Of a DNA stretch of 64,000 nt, positions 45,284 through 53,203 are shown in pieces. The stretch is from NCBI RefSeq assembly GCF_963675455.1, contig NZ_OY776217.1, positions 1,350,001-1,414,000 on the forward strand, read 5' to 3'. The stretch comes from Emcibacter sp. GTDB taxonomy: Bacteria; Pseudomonadota; Alphaproteobacteria; Sphingomonadales; Emcibacteraceae. Position 1 is the stretch's first letter; each line of letters begins with the position of its first letter. The translations under genes were made by a program, and so were the position numbers. The notes below the pieces were generated by a model, which was not told the DNA's origin, searched no databases, and was given only the letters and a program-made list of their open reading frames with translations.

Positions 45284-45979
45284 ATGACTGACAACTCCGA
45301 TCTGAGAGCTGAACTTGACGCACTGGCCCAACGTGTGGGGACACTTGAGGACTCTGCCGCGATCCGCAAACTTCACTATGCCTACGGCTATTACATCGAC
45401 TTCTGTCAGTATGACGAAGTGGTGCAGCTGTTCGCCGATGACGGCGAGGTGATTTTCCTGTCCGGGATTTACAAGGGTAAAGAGGGTGTGGCCCGTCTTT
45501 ATAAAACCTGGTTCCAGAATTATTTCACCCACGGCAAGCCGGGACCGGAGGACGGCTTTCTTCTGGATCATTTCCAGATGCAGGACATCATCACTGTTGC
45601 ACCTGACCGCAAGACTGCCAAGGGCCGGTTCCGCGCTGTCCTGATGGGCGGCGTTCACGAAAGCCGGGAGTATAAGCCCGAAGGGCTGCCTGAGCAGTTC
45701 TATGAAGCCGGTATCTACGAGAATGACTATGTCTGTGTGGACGGGGTGTGGAAAATCAAGCGCCTTGATTACATGGTGCAGTGGCAGGCGGAATATGAAA
45801 AAGGCTGGTCCAAGACCGAGGCTCACCTGCAGCCGGCGGTCGAAACCTATCCCAAAAACCCGCTTGGCCCGGACGAACTGCTGCCTGAACCGCGCCTGAC
45901 CTGGCCGAATCGTCATGATGTGCCTTACCATTATGCCCATCCGGTGATGGGCAGGGCCTATAAACCCTTTAAGGAATAA
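45284..45979 (+). CDS. NTF2-like (SnoaL-type) protein, candidate diarylpropane lyase, paralog 1
   Basis: 231 residues with one NTF2/SnoaL domain (about 20-155) after a short coiled helix and a long C-terminal extension. It is a clear paralog of the 62.8 kb protein (IRKLHYAYGYYIDFCQYDE / GIYKG..G.ARLY / FTHG..GP.DGFLLDH). NTF2-fold enzymes use conserved acid/base residues for cofactor-free reactions. LdpA/LsdE of sphingomonads, which deformylate diarylpropane-diols to lignostilbene, belong to this fold and size class, and a stilbene-cleaving enzyme is encoded nearby. The link is inference; a dehydratase or isomerase is possible. Confidence 0.75.
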   Translation: MTDNSDLRAELDALAQRVGTLEDSAAIRKLHYAYGYYIDFCQYDEVVQLFADDGEVIFLSGIYKGKEGVARLYKTWFQNYFTHGKPGPEDGFLLDHFQMQDIITVAPDRKTAKGRFRAVLMGGVHESREYKPEGLPEQFYEAGIYENDYVCVDGVWKIKRLDYMVQWQAEYEKGWSKTEAHLQPAVETYPKNPLGPDELLPEPRLTWPNRHDVPYHYAHPVMGRAYKPFKE

Positions 45980-45982
45980 GCC

Positions 45983-46438
45983 ATGAAACGCCTTTTGCTT
46001 TTGGCCGGATTGATCGCCATTGCAGGTAATCCGTCCGGCTATGCCGGGGAGGCAACTTCCTGCGACAAGAGTCCGCGGCAGGTGGTGGAAGCTTTCGGGG
46101 AGCTGTTTTACAGCCAGCTTAAAGTGAAAGAGGCGTTCGAGGCCTGGGTGCGGGAAGATTATATCCAGCATAACCCGGTCGCCCCGGACGGCCGTCAGGC
46201 TGCCATCGATGCCCTTGGCGGCTGGCTCGAGACCCAGCCCGGGTTCACGTATGATGTGAAGCGGATCATTGCCGATGGCGATCTTGTTGCTGTCCATATG
46301 CATGCCCGGCCGACGCCCGAAGACCGTGGTTTTGCTGTGGTCGACATCTTCCGCGTCGAAGGCTGCAAAATTGCCGAACATTGGGATGTGCTTCAACCGG
46401 TGCCGGAAACTTCCGCCAACGACAATACAATGTTCTGA
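45983..46438 (+). CDS. Exported SnoaL-like protein
   Basis: 151 residues: signal peptide (KRLLLLAGLIAIAGNPSGYAG, cleavage near 21) and a compact SnoaL/NTF2-like fold (QVVEAFGELFYSQLKVKEAFEAWV.EDYIQHNP, VHMHARP, VDIFRVEGCKIAEHWDV). The family is common in aromatic and polyketide gene sets; the periplasmic form has no assigned reaction. It sits three bases after the larger NTF2-like gene and 20 bases before the LigW-like gene, so all three are likely one transcript. Confidence 0.8.
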   Translation: MKRLLLLAGLIAIAGNPSGYAGEATSCDKSPRQVVEAFGELFYSQLKVKEAFEAWVREDYIQHNPVAPDGRQAAIDALGGWLETQPGFTYDVKRIIADGDLVAVHMHARPTPEDRGFAVVDIFRVEGCKIAEHWDVLQPVPETSANDNTMF

Positions 46439-46458
46439 CGGCGTCAAGGAGAGAGCTT

Positions 46459-47589
46459 ATGTCACAAGATAATTCCGACGGCAGCGAAAAGGGCATGAGT
46501 GGACTTGGCAATAATGTCGTTAACCCGCGCTCCCATGTCGGTCTGGCGCCTCCTGCCGGGGAAATTGAGCGCAACGCTCCCTATAAACGTATTGCGACCG
46601 AGGAAGCCTGGAGCTTTCCCGAGCTGATCGAGGCCCAGGTCAGGCTTTATAATAGTGGTCAGGCGTCCGATGACGCTTCCCTGGCTATGGCCAACATGTT
46701 TGCCGGTATGAAGGGACTTCAGGAAACTCTCTTTGATCTTGGCGAAAAACGCATCGCCCGCATGGATGAACTGGGTATCGACCGTCAGCTTCTGCTGCTG
46801 ACCTCGCCCGGCGTGCAGGTTCTGGGTCCCGAAGAGGGGACCCGTCTGGCGCGCATGTCCAATGACATTGCCGCCGAGGCCTGCGCAAAATATCCGGATC
46901 GTTTTTCCGCTCTCGCCGCCTTTCAGCCCCAGGATGTGGACGGGGCGGTGGCCGAAATCGAACGGGGCATGAAAGAGCTTAACCTCAACGGCGCGGTGCT
47001 GAACTCGCACTGGAAAGGGCGTTATCTGGACGAGGCGGAGTTTGAACCGATCCTGGCGGCGCTGGAGGCCAATGATGCGGCACTCTATATTCACCCGACG
47101 GCGCCCCGCTATAACCAGCCCTATCAGTTCCGCGGCATGACCGGCGCCCTGGGCGGCTTCCCCCATGATGTCTGGATCCACACCATGGGCCTGGTTCTGT
47201 CCGGCGCTTTTGATAAATATCCTGATATCAGACTTGTCATCGGCCACATGGGAGAATGCATGCCCTTGCACCTTTATCGTTTTGACTGGATGCAGTCCAA
47301 TGCTGACGGGGTGCCGGGTCTGCGCGGTGGTCAGCCGCCGGTGACGCTCAGGCATCCGATCAGTTATTATTTCAAGAAAAACATCTGGATCACCACCAGC
47401 GGGGTAGGTTGGGAGCCGGCGATCAAATTCTGCATGGATGTGATGGGCCCGGACCGGGTGATATATGCCATGGATTATCCGTACCAGCAGTCGGGGGACG
47501 AAGTGGCGGCCTATGACCGGATGGATATCAGCCCGGAACATAAAAAGATGTTGATGCAGGAAAATGCCGAGCGGGTATTTAAGCTGTAA
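46459..47589 (+). CDS. LigW-like amidohydrolase-family decarboxylase
   Basis: 376 residues. Strong resemblance to LigW, the metal-dependent 5-carboxyvanillate decarboxylase of lignin biphenyl breakdown: RIATEEAW, LTSPGVQ, YIHPT, GHMGE, SGVGWEPAIKFC and YAMDYPYQ. Metal ligands by analogy are Glu48, the His of YIHP, the His of GHMGE and the Asp of AMDYPYQ. It has an extra N-terminal stretch of about 29 residues. ATG at 46459 follows AAGGAGAGA. It would remove a ring carboxyl with no redox cofactor. Last gene before a strong terminator. Confidence 0.88.
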   Translation: MSQDNSDGSEKGMSGLGNNVVNPRSHVGLAPPAGEIERNAPYKRIATEEAWSFPELIEAQVRLYNSGQASDDASLAMANMFAGMKGLQETLFDLGEKRIARMDELGIDRQLLLLTSPGVQVLGPEEGTRLARMSNDIAAEACAKYPDRFSALAAFQPQDVDGAVAEIERGMKELNLNGAVLNSHWKGRYLDEAEFEPILAALEANDAALYIHPTAPRYNQPYQFRGMTGALGGFPHDVWIHTMGLVLSGAFDKYPDIRLVIGHMGECMPLHLYRFDWMQSNADGVPGLRGGQPPVTLRHPISYYFKKNIWITTSGVGWEPAIKFCMDVMGPDRVIYAMDYPYQQSGDEVAAYDRMDISPEHKKMLMQENAERVFKL

Positions 47590-47632
47590 CGGAAACCAGA
47601 TTCCTCTGGCTGCATAAGCCAATATAACTGAA

Positions 47633-47675
47633 CCGCCTGTCTCCCATTACGTGCCGGGAGACAGGCGGATTTTTT
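47633..47675 (+). terminator. Strong terminator after the LigW-like gene
   Basis: A perfect 13-base stem, CCGCCTGTCTCCC at 47633-47645 with GGGAGACAGGCGG at 47656-47668, loop ATTACGTGCC, followed by ATTTTTT. The truncated P450 frame ends seven bases beyond on the opposite strand. Confidence 0.92.
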
Positions 47676-47681
47676 AATGCA

Positions 47682-47966
47682 TCATAAATCCCAAACCAGG
47701 GGAAGGCCGCGCGGGCGGTCTGGCATCTTGGGGATAAAGGCAGAAGAAGAGGAAAAACGTTGCCAATCTGTCAGGGTCTCTTTGATTTGTGAGCCCCGTA
47801 CGGCAATCCAGTGCCCTTGGTTGTGAGGCGTCCAGACCATGGCAGGACCTTCCTGCAACTTTTTCCAGGCCAGGAAAGGGTCGCCTCCCGGCTCGCACGG
47901 GTGATAGAAATCAAAGTCAACAACCTGCTCGGGTTTGACGTGGGACGGTACTTCGGCATGCATCAT
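47682..47966 (-). pseudogene. Cytochrome P450 N-terminal fragment
   Basis: 94 residues reading like the start of a P450cam-type protein: DFDFYHPCEPGGDPFLAWKKL, MVWTPHNQGHWIAVRG and IKETLTDWQRFSS are the usual first helices of bacterial CYP101/CYP111-like enzymes. The rest (I helix, ExxR, Cys heme loop) is absent and the next bases are the LigW-gene terminator. A deletion probably removed over 300 codons. Not expected to be functional. Confidence 0.7.
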
Positions 47967-48101
47967 TGTTCTCCTGGTGCACTATGAAGCCTTACGATGA
48001 TTTGAAAAGTCCCTGGGTGCATCGAATAAATGCAAATTGATTAAATGTGGAAGCCTTCTGTTATGTGGGATTCTTGGGTTGATGCATACATTTTGCCGCA
48101 A

Positions 48102-48232
48102 ATTGCTTGACATATTTCGGAAAAAAACTGTATGTAACACAAATTAAAAATACAATTATAAAAGAAGCTAGTCAATAGCGGAGAAGGGCGAAAAAGGCTT
48201 GATTTTGGATCCAATTAAAGGCGGCTTCTGAT
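48102..48232. repeat. Tandem repeat unit 1
   Basis: AATTGCTTGACATATTTCGG with a TATGTA box 18 bases after TTGACA; then CACAAATTAAAAATA and GATCCAATTAA near its end. Matches unit 2 over about 130 bases with scattered differences. Confidence 0.8.
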
Positions 48233-48302
48233 GGGAAAGTTCCGATTTGGAGAGTCTTCTGAATTGCGGGCTTTTTTGTTTATTGTATGCATTATTGCTG
48301 TA

Positions 48303-48436
48303 AATTGCTTGACATATTTCGACAATAGACTGTAAGTAACACAAATTAAAAATAGTTTTATTTGCAGAAACTGATTTATAGTGGAGAAGAGCGAAAAGAA
48401 CTTGGTTTGGGATCCAATTAAGGGTAGTCTCTGAGA
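48303..48436. repeat. Tandem repeat unit 2
   Basis: AATTGCTTGACATATTTCGA with TAAGTA 18 bases after TTGACA; shares GTAACACAAATTAAAAATAG, GGAGAAG.GCGAAAA and GGATCCAATTAA with unit 1. Confidence 0.8.
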
Positions 48437-48651
48437 AGAATGCCCCATTTGAATCGCTGTAGGATTGTCCGGATATTTTGGCAAATACCAGCAACTTTTC
48501 GCGACCAGCGTCTGTGTGGCCTGACTGAAAAAGGATAAGGACAGGGTGCGGATTTATGCTGGTAAGAATATGTTTTAAATGGGGAAATGGAAGAATGCCG
48601 CGCTACTTCCCCTGACTTCGGGGCGGCCAAAAGGGAGGCGGGAAACTCGCT

Positions 48652-49419
48652 ATGAATGATGTCACTCTATATCATTGGGAGCCGAATGCTAATTCCGGCA
48701 AACCGATGCTTGCGCTGGCTGAAAAAGGGGTCCAATTCAAAAGTCACTATCTCGATCTGCTGAACTTTGATCAGCACAAGCCCGAGTATCTGGCCATTAA
48801 CCCCCAGGGAACAATTCCGGCCATGACGCATGGTGACCGGGTACTGACCGAATCCACGGCCATTATGGAATATGTGGACGAGACCTTTGATGGTCCGTCT
48901 TTAATGCCGGAAGATCCGTTCGAGCGGCTGCGTGTGCGCTGGTGGATGAAATTCATGGACCAGTGGCTGGCACCCTCCTTCAGCATGATTGGCTGGAGTT
49001 TCTTTGTCGGGCCGTCTGTCCGCAGCAAGGATCCTGAAGAGTTGAAAGCCGCCATTGACCGTATTCCCATGCCGGAGCGGCGGGTGGCCTGGCGCAAGGC
49101 GATCTATGGCACCTTCAGTGAAGAGGAAATGAAGGAATCCATGCGTCGTGTGGCGGTGGGGATTGATATGCTGGAGGCCGAGCTTGCCAAACACAAGTGG
49201 CTGGCCAGCGACCAGTACAGCCTGGCCGACGTCAACGGATTTAACCTTGGCTATGCACTTCCCCTGTCCCAGCCGGAACTCGCCAATGATGAGCGGACGC
49301 CGCATATCATGGAATGGCTCAGGAAAATTTATGAGCGTCCTGCGACCAGATTTATCTGGGGTATGGGCAAGACGGATATGGTGAAACGTGTGCAAATTCT
49401 TGAGCGGGGAGCAAACTAA
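48652..49419 (+). CDS. LigF-type glutathione S-transferase (beta-etherase-like)
   Basis: 255 residues. The N-terminal half matches LigF in layout: PNANSGKPMLALAEKG, DQHKPEYLAINPQGTIPA, LTESTAIMEYVDE. LigF-type enzymes attack the beta-carbon of alpha-keto aryl ethers with glutathione, releasing a phenol. The Ser of ANS is the likely glutathione-activating residue. Start follows GGGAGGCGGG. Its stop overlaps the next GST start (TAATG). First gene of the long plus-strand run that includes three more GSTs, a PQQ dehydrogenase and an aldehyde dehydrogenase. Confidence 0.87.
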   Translation: MNDVTLYHWEPNANSGKPMLALAEKGVQFKSHYLDLLNFDQHKPEYLAINPQGTIPAMTHGDRVLTESTAIMEYVDETFDGPSLMPEDPFERLRVRWWMKFMDQWLAPSFSMIGWSFFVGPSVRSKDPEELKAAIDRIPMPERRVAWRKAIYGTFSEEEMKESMRRVAVGIDMLEAELAKHKWLASDQYSLADVNGFNLGYALPLSQPELANDERTPHIMEWLRKIYERPATRFIWGMGKTDMVKRVQILERGAN

Positions 49420-50198
49420 TGACAATGAAGATTTATCATGGTGAGCCCAATGGTCCTTCCCTGACGGTTCTTGCTGCGCTTTCGGAAAAGAATCTTGATG
49501 CCGACCTCGTGTATATTGACCTTGCCCGTGCAGAACGGCATGGATCGAAATGTGAGCAAAGCGTGGAAGTAAACATGAGCGTGGAAGGTGAGGGCCCGGT
49601 CCTTGTGGTCAATGGCGAACCGCTTGCCGATTCGGTCTTTATTGCCCGATATCTTGATGATGTGGGGTCCGGTTCCAGTCTGGTGCCTGGTGATTCCTAT
49701 GGGTGCTGGGAAGTCATGACCTGGTGCCGTTTTGTGATTGAAAGGGTGGCGCCGGCGGCGTCTTATCTGGGGGTCAAGGCTCATCTGAAAGACCGGCTTG
49801 CCGGTCTTGATGACAGTGCTTTCGCGGAAATGGTCGGCAAAATAGCCAGCGAGGACCTGAAGCAGCGCTGGTGTGATGTTCGGACCGGAAAGTTTTCCGA
49901 TGACCAGGTTGCTGATTCCGAATCCAAGATTGTTCAGGCGGCGGAAAAGGTTGAAGCGCAGCTTGAGGGACGTGACTGGCTGATGGGCGAGTTCAGTATG
50001 GCCGATCTCGAAACCTATGCCTGGCTTGCCGGCATGGTCGACCTGGTGCCAGCTGCCTTTGAAAATGCCGGTCGTACCAAAACATGGCTGGAACGGGTGC
50101 GCAATCGTCCGTCTGTCCAGCAGGCGCTTTCCAGGGCGACAGTTGCAGATCCTTTGAAATATTGGGCACCTGGACCGGAAATTAACCGCTGGGGTTAA
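49419..50198 (+). CDS. Second GST of the LigF/LigP-like type, divergent
   Basis: 259 residues. Same two-domain plan (EPNGPSLTVLAALSEKN at the start, ADSVFIARYLDD, C-terminal helical domain with LMGEFSMADLETYAW), but the ANS signature of LigF is replaced by GPS, and the loop before the cis-Pro differs. It may act on the opposite stereoisomer, pair as a heterodimer with the preceding GST, or bind without catalysis. Overlap by one base with the first GST gene indicates coupled translation. Confidence 0.8.
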   Translation: MTMKIYHGEPNGPSLTVLAALSEKNLDADLVYIDLARAERHGSKCEQSVEVNMSVEGEGPVLVVNGEPLADSVFIARYLDDVGSGSSLVPGDSYGCWEVMTWCRFVIERVAPAASYLGVKAHLKDRLAGLDDSAFAEMVGKIASEDLKQRWCDVRTGKFSDDQVADSESKIVQAAEKVEAQLEGRDWLMGEFSMADLETYAWLAGMVDLVPAAFENAGRTKTWLERVRNRPSVQQALSRATVADPLKYWAPGPEINRWG

Positions 50199-50223
50199 GG
50201 GTTGCACCGGCAGGACACTAGAT

Positions 50224-50236
50224 AATGTATGCAATA
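50224..50236 (-). promoter_or_regulatory. TTGCATACATT-type motif before the PQQ dehydrogenase
   Basis: AATGTATGCAATA, reverse TATTGCATACATT, matches the core TTGCATACAA of the 62.7 kb repeats. It lies in the 183-base gap between the second GST and the dehydrogenase, where an internal promoter is plausible. Confidence 0.4.
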
Positions 50237-50381
50237 GCGTCATGTGGCGTCAGTCGGGGCTCGCGAACGGACTGAAAAAGAGGTAAAGTCAGGTTTGCAT
50301 GGTCCAATAGTCTGTGGATCAGGATGTACGGGAGGAAGCTGAGGGCCAAGGCAACAGCTGTGTATTGGGAGCATAAGAGAG

Positions 50382-52514
50382 ATGATGATGAAAAAACTGC
50401 TGATTATGGCGACCCTGGCAATTGCCGGCGGCGGATTGTTAACCGGGTGTGGCAAGGAAGAGGGGGGCGAAGCTCCTGCCTCTGCTGCGACCGGCGTTGT
50501 CGACACGAACAGTCTGGTCGCTGCAGTAAATGATACCTCCAACTGGCCGACCTACGGGCGCACCTACAGCCAGCAACGCTATAACCCGGCGGATCAGATC
50601 AACCAATCCAATGTAGCCTCCCTCGGCCTGGCCTGGTATGCTGATATGGATACCGCCCGCGGGCAGGAGGCAACGCCTCTGGTTATTGACGGCAACCTCT
50701 ATTTCACAACGGCCTGGTCCAAGGTCAAGGCTTATGATGGCGCCACCGGTGCATTGCTGTGGGCGTATGATCCTGAAGTTCCCGGCGAAACTGCCGCAAA
50801 AGGATGTTGCGATGTCATCAACCGCGGCATGACAGCCTGGGGGGACAGCCTGTATTTCGGCAGTCTTGACGGTCGCCTGATTTCCCTTGACCGTGAAAGC
50901 GGCAAGCTTAACTGGAGCGTGGTGACGGTCGACCAGTCCAAAAACTATACAATTACCGGCGCACCGATCGCCATTGACGGCATGGTCATTATTGGTAATG
51001 GCGGTGCGGAATTCGGGGTGCGCGGGTACATTTCCGCCTACGACAGCAAAACCGGCGAGCAGCTTTGGCGCTTTTATACGGTGCCGGACAATCCGGCCAA
51101 TGGCCCGCAGCCAGAATATCTGGAAAAAGCCGCCGAGACCTGGAACGGCGAATGGTGGAATATCGGTGGTGGCGGAACAGTCTGGGATTCCATGGCCTAT
51201 GATCCGGATCTTGACCTGCTCTATATCGGGGTTGGCAATGGATCGCCCTGGAACCAGGCGTTACGTTCTCCGGGCGGGGGCGATAATCTTTATCTGTCCT
51301 CCATTGTTGCCGTGCGGCCGAAGACCGGCGAATATGTCTGGCACTATCAGACCACGCCCGGCGAGACCTGGGACTACACAGCCACCCAGCATATCATGCT
51401 GGCCGATATGGAAATCGACGGCCAGAAGCGCAAGGTGTTGATGCAGGCGCCCAAGAACGGCTTTTTCTATGTGATTGACCGGGCCACCGGTGAACTCCTG
51501 TCTGCCAATAACTATGTACCTGTGAACTGGGCCAAGGGAATAGACATGGAAACCGGGCGTCCCATAGCGGTTCCTGAAGCCCGCTACGACCAAACCGGCA
51601 AACTTGCTGTTGTCACACCCGGTCCGACAGGTGGTCATAGCTGGCACCCAATGGCTTATGATCCCAACCAGAGCCTGGTCTTCATTCCGGCCAATATCTC
51701 GGCTTTTCCCTATATTCCGGCAAAAAACTGGGAAGTGAAAAAGATGGGTTTCAATGTCGGGGTTGATATGGCCGCTGCAGCCATGCCGGCCATCGAGGAG
51801 GTCCGGGCGGCGGCCAAAGCAGCGACCAAAGGGGCGCTTATTGCCTGGAATCCGGTGACACAGACGGAACGCTGGCGGGTAAATTTTGACGGTCCCTGGA
51901 ATGGCGGCATTCTGGCTACCGGCGGTGGTCTTGTTTTTCAGGGCAATGCCGCGAGCAATTTTGCCGCTTATGCGGCTGACAGCGGTGAGAAGCTGTGGTC
52001 TTTTCCGGCCCAGACCGGCATTGTGGCCGCCCCGGTAACCTATACCATCGGGGAGGAACAATATGTGGCAGTGCTGGCCGGCTGGGGCGGTGTCTGGCCG
52101 TTGGTGACCGGTGTGCTGGCGGATGTGTCCGGGCCCGTCCGCAACATCAGCCGCCTGCTGGTTTTCAAACTCAACGGAACGGCGGAATTGCCGCCGGTGC
52201 CGCCACTCAACGAATTGCCTCTTGATCCGCCGCCGCTGACAGCCGGCGACGACGTAGTGCTGCAGGGAGGGAACCTTTTTGCCCGCTATTGCGGCACCTG
52301 TCACGGTGATGCCGCCGTCGCCGGATCACTGACACCGGACCTGCGTCACAGCGGGCTGCTGTTCGATGAGGACAGCTGGAAAATGGTCGTCATTGACGGC
52401 GAACTGAAACACAACGGCATGGTGTCCTGGGAACCTGTGATTAGTCCGGCAGAGGCCGACAGCATTCGCCATTATGTCATTAAACGTGCGAATGAAGACA
52501 AAGCGTTGGAGTAA
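50382..52514 (+). CDS. PQQ-dependent quinohemoprotein alcohol dehydrogenase, lipoprotein
   Basis: 710 residues. N-terminal lipobox (LLTGC, Cys about 23), an eight-bladed PQQ propeller (vicinal Cys pair in GCCDVINRG, catalytic Asp in GETWDYTATQ), and a C-terminal cytochrome c domain with CGTCH at about 637-641. Type I quinohemoprotein alcohol dehydrogenases oxidise primary alcohols in the periplasm and pass electrons via the heme. The residue two after the catalytic Asp is Thr rather than Asp, pointing to calcium rather than lanthanide use. In this cluster it may oxidise a hydroxymethyl or arylpropanol group; the aldehyde dehydrogenase gene two positions later fits that. Confidence 0.92.
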   Translation: MMMKKLLIMATLAIAGGGLLTGCGKEEGGEAPASAATGVVDTNSLVAAVNDTSNWPTYGRTYSQQRYNPADQINQSNVASLGLAWYADMDTARGQEATPLVIDGNLYFTTAWSKVKAYDGATGALLWAYDPEVPGETAAKGCCDVINRGMTAWGDSLYFGSLDGRLISLDRESGKLNWSVVTVDQSKNYTITGAPIAIDGMVIIGNGGAEFGVRGYISAYDSKTGEQLWRFYTVPDNPANGPQPEYLEKAAETWNGEWWNIGGGGTVWDSMAYDPDLDLLYIGVGNGSPWNQALRSPGGGDNLYLSSIVAVRPKTGEYVWHYQTTPGETWDYTATQHIMLADMEIDGQKRKVLMQAPKNGFFYVIDRATGELLSANNYVPVNWAKGIDMETGRPIAVPEARYDQTGKLAVVTPGPTGGHSWHPMAYDPNQSLVFIPANISAFPYIPAKNWEVKKMGFNVGVDMAAAAMPAIEEVRAAAKAATKGALIAWNPVTQTERWRVNFDGPWNGGILATGGGLVFQGNAASNFAAYAADSGEKLWSFPAQTGIVAAPVTYTIGEEQYVAVLAGWGGVWPLVTGVLADVSGPVRNISRLLVFKLNGTAELPPVPPLNELPLDPPPLTAGDDVVLQGGNLFARYCGTCHGDAAVAGSLTPDLRHSGLLFDEDSWKMVVIDGELKHNGMVSWEPVISPAEADSIRHYVIKRANEDKALE

Positions 52515-52519
52515 TAAGA

Positions 52520-53179
52520 ATGATCACTTTATACACCTCTGAGACCCCGAACGGCTGGAAAGCGTCCATTACCCTTGAGGAACTGGGGCTGCCTTATGAA
52601 GTTCACCAGATCCACCTGAGTAAAGGGGAACAGAAAGAACCCTGGTATCTCGAGATCAATCCCAACGGGCGTATCCCGGCAATTGTTGATGATGGCTTCA
52701 AGGTTTTTGAGTCCGGTGCTATTATGCTGTATCTGGCAGAAAAAACCGGCAAGCTGATGCCAACGGATCCCAAGGGTAAAAGTCTGGTGACCCAGTGGTT
52801 GATGTTCCAGATTGGCGGCCTTGGCCCGATGATGGGGCAGGCCAATGTGTTCTACCGTTATTTCCCCGAGAAGATTCCCGCTGCCATTGAACGGTATCAG
52901 CGGGAAACCCGGCGTCTTCTGGAGGTGCTGAACACGAGGTTGGCCGACAATGAATATCTGGCTGGCGATTATTCCATTGCGGATATCGCCAACTGGTGCT
53001 GGGCCCATGCCTATGCGTGGTCCGGTGTGAATATTGACGGACTGGATCATTTGCAGCGCTGGATCGATCTGGTCGCTGCCCGCCCGGCCGTCATTACAGG
53101 CAAGGCTGTGCCGCCGCCGACAGACCTTGGCGCACAGGATGAGAAGACACTTGAAGGCGGCAAAAAGCTGCTGGTTTAA
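52520..53179 (+). CDS. Nu-class glutathione S-transferase (candidate glutathione lyase)
   Basis: 219 residues. TPNGWKASITLEELG at the start and VFESGAIMLYLAEK are typical of Nu-class/YghU-YfcG enzymes, which bind two glutathiones. A Nu-class GST of Novosphingobium is reported to remove glutathione from beta-thioether ketones, the step after LigF/LigE in beta-O-4 cleavage. It lies between the PQQ dehydrogenase and an aldehyde dehydrogenase, with a six-base gap to the former. The lyase role is inference from family and context. Confidence 0.85.
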   Translation: MITLYTSETPNGWKASITLEELGLPYEVHQIHLSKGEQKEPWYLEINPNGRIPAIVDDGFKVFESGAIMLYLAEKTGKLMPTDPKGKSLVTQWLMFQIGGLGPMMGQANVFYRYFPEKIPAAIERYQRETRRLLEVLNTRLADNEYLAGDYSIADIANWCWAHAYAWSGVNIDGLDHLQRWIDLVAARPAVITGKAVPPPTDLGAQDEKTLEGGKKLLV

Positions 53180-53203
53180 CTAAAATTCGACCCAAAACAC
53201 AGG

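Larger units (their letters stand above)
47967..48651. other. 685-base AT-rich intergenic region with a tandem repeat
   Basis: No credible gene. Two near-identical segments of about 130 bases (48102-48232 and 48303-48436) repeat with a 200-base period; each begins TTGCTTGACATATTTCG with a TTGACA hexamer and includes GTAACACAAATTAAAAATA. GCATACA-type motifs precede both. It lies upstream of the GST-PQQ dehydrogenase operon, so it probably contains its control region. Confidence 0.65.

Noticed and set aside
45236..47622. Long minus-strand frames (403 and 386 codons)
   Set aside because: Antisense to the NTF2-like and LigW-like genes; no family resemblance.
48102..48436. CRISPR array
   Set aside because: Only two long units with a 200-base period; no short repeats with unique spacers and no cas genes.
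50382..52514. XoxF-type lanthanide methanol dehydrogenase
   Set aside because: The residue two after the catalytic Asp is Thr, not Asp, and a fused cytochrome domain indicates a quinohemoprotein alcohol dehydrogenase.
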